This document shows positions 32,308 to 32,931 of a stretch of DNA of 32,931 nucleotides, piece by piece. The notes under the pieces were generated by a model that saw nothing but the letters and a program-made list of their open reading frames with translations, had not been told where the DNA came from and ran no database searches. This stretch comes from Bimuria novae-zelandiae CBS 107.79 (taxonomy: Eukaryota > Ascomycota > Dothideomycetes > Pleosporales > Didymosphaeriaceae). Position numbers and translations under genes: made by a program. Positions within the stretch are counted from its first letter, which is position 1, and each line of letters starts with the position of its first letter. The stretch is taken from assembly GCA_010015655.1 (NCBI GenBank), contig ML976830.1, positions 1 through 32,931 on the forward strand, written 5' to 3'.

Positions 32308-32931
32308 GGGTATAAAAGAAAAAAAGAAAAAAAGTTTATATATTAATATATAATTTTATATATATTTTGGCTATATATTTTAAGTTTTGTATAAACTAAA
32401 AAGAATAAAAAAGTAAAAGGGTGTAATAATAGTAAAAATATAAAAAGAAAAATAGGAAAAAGTTAAAAAGAAAAATATATAATTTTATATATAATATATA
32501 AAAAATTTATATATAAAAGAAATAAAAAAATAAAAAAAGTAGAATAATAATAAAAATATATAATAAAAAAAGGTACAGAATTGTTAAAATAATTAATAAA
32601 TTAAGTAAAGGGCAAAATAGTAAAATAGTTAGAATAATAGATTAATAATAAATAAATAGTTTATAATAAAGGTGTTTAATAACATTTATATATAACTTAA
32701 ATATATATATAATAAAATAAAATTAATATAAAAAGTTTAGAAAATAGTAGTAAGAAGTTTAACATAAGAATAAAATAATAATAAGAAAATTTAAAAATAG
32801 ATTTTTTTTTAACAATAGTATAATAGTATATAAAAAAAATTATATTAAAAAATATTAAAAAATTGTTAGCATAAAAATAATAGTAACAAGTATATAAAAT
32901 AATTATATAAGTAGGAGGAGAAATATATATA
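32308..32931. repeat. AT-rich 3' flank of TLH copy D
   Basis: Low-complexity A/T-rich sequence with little C. The first 100 bp are similar to the flank after copy A (from 18536). No gene is seen. It runs to the window end. Confidence 0.75.

Overview
The window looks like subtelomeric DNA from a filamentous ascomycete (Pezizomycotina). The evidence is a set of mobile-element remnants carrying the signature of repeat-induced point mutation (RIP): CpA is depleted, TpA is enriched, Gln and Trp codons have become TAA, TAG or TGA, and reading frames otherwise run for kilobases with almost no indels. Degenerate TTAGGG repeats lie among copies of a fungal telomere-linked RecQ helicase (TLH) family. 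The species cannot be named from this sequence alone. One convincing intact gene is present, an F-box protein.

Layout. 1-4.1 kb: a truncated pogo-like transposase on the minus strand (1-451), a complete pogo/Fot-type element with 44-bp terminal inverted repeats and a TA target duplication (543-2655), and a Tc1/mariner-type transposase remnant (about 2715-4078). 4.1-6.9 kb: a lightly mutated island with the F-box gene (4747-6300). Its last codons overlap a 46-bp fragment of the TLH gene in another frame. 6.93-9.95 kb: a lightly damaged 1,008-codon frame with five nonsense codons, encoding a TLH relative without a helicase core. About 10-14.8 kb: RIP-saturated DNA with partial internal duplications and a second helicase-less TLH relative. 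14.8-32.3 kb: four head-to-tail plus-strand TLH copies, called A to D here. A lacks its 5' end, B lacks part of both ends, C lacks its 3' half, and D is complete end to end but full of stops. Copies A and D are followed by AT-rich, G-over-C-skewed DNA with a 24-bp minisatellite and telomere-like repeats. A short shared sequence containing TTAGGG, tandemly repeated as 129-bp units between C and D, sits at the B/C and C/D joints.

How the parts fit. Conceptual reading (TAA/TAG taken as Gln, N/K as D/E) gives the TLH proteins an order of OrsD/DUF3505-type C2H2 fingers, a middle domain, a RecQ helicase and a Cys-rich tail. The middle domain carries what looks like a tyrosine-recombinase constellation: Arg box I, Lys, Arg box II, then His and Tyr exactly nine residues apart. 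That His/Tyr spacing is kept in all five lineages here that reach this far. This raises the possibility that these subtelomeric helicases, and their helicase-less relatives, are or descend from self-mobilising elements. The tandem arrangement separated by telomere-like sequence recalls the Y' elements of yeast. Everything said about protein function in the RIP-damaged copies rests on conceptual reversal of C-to-T changes and was done by eye.
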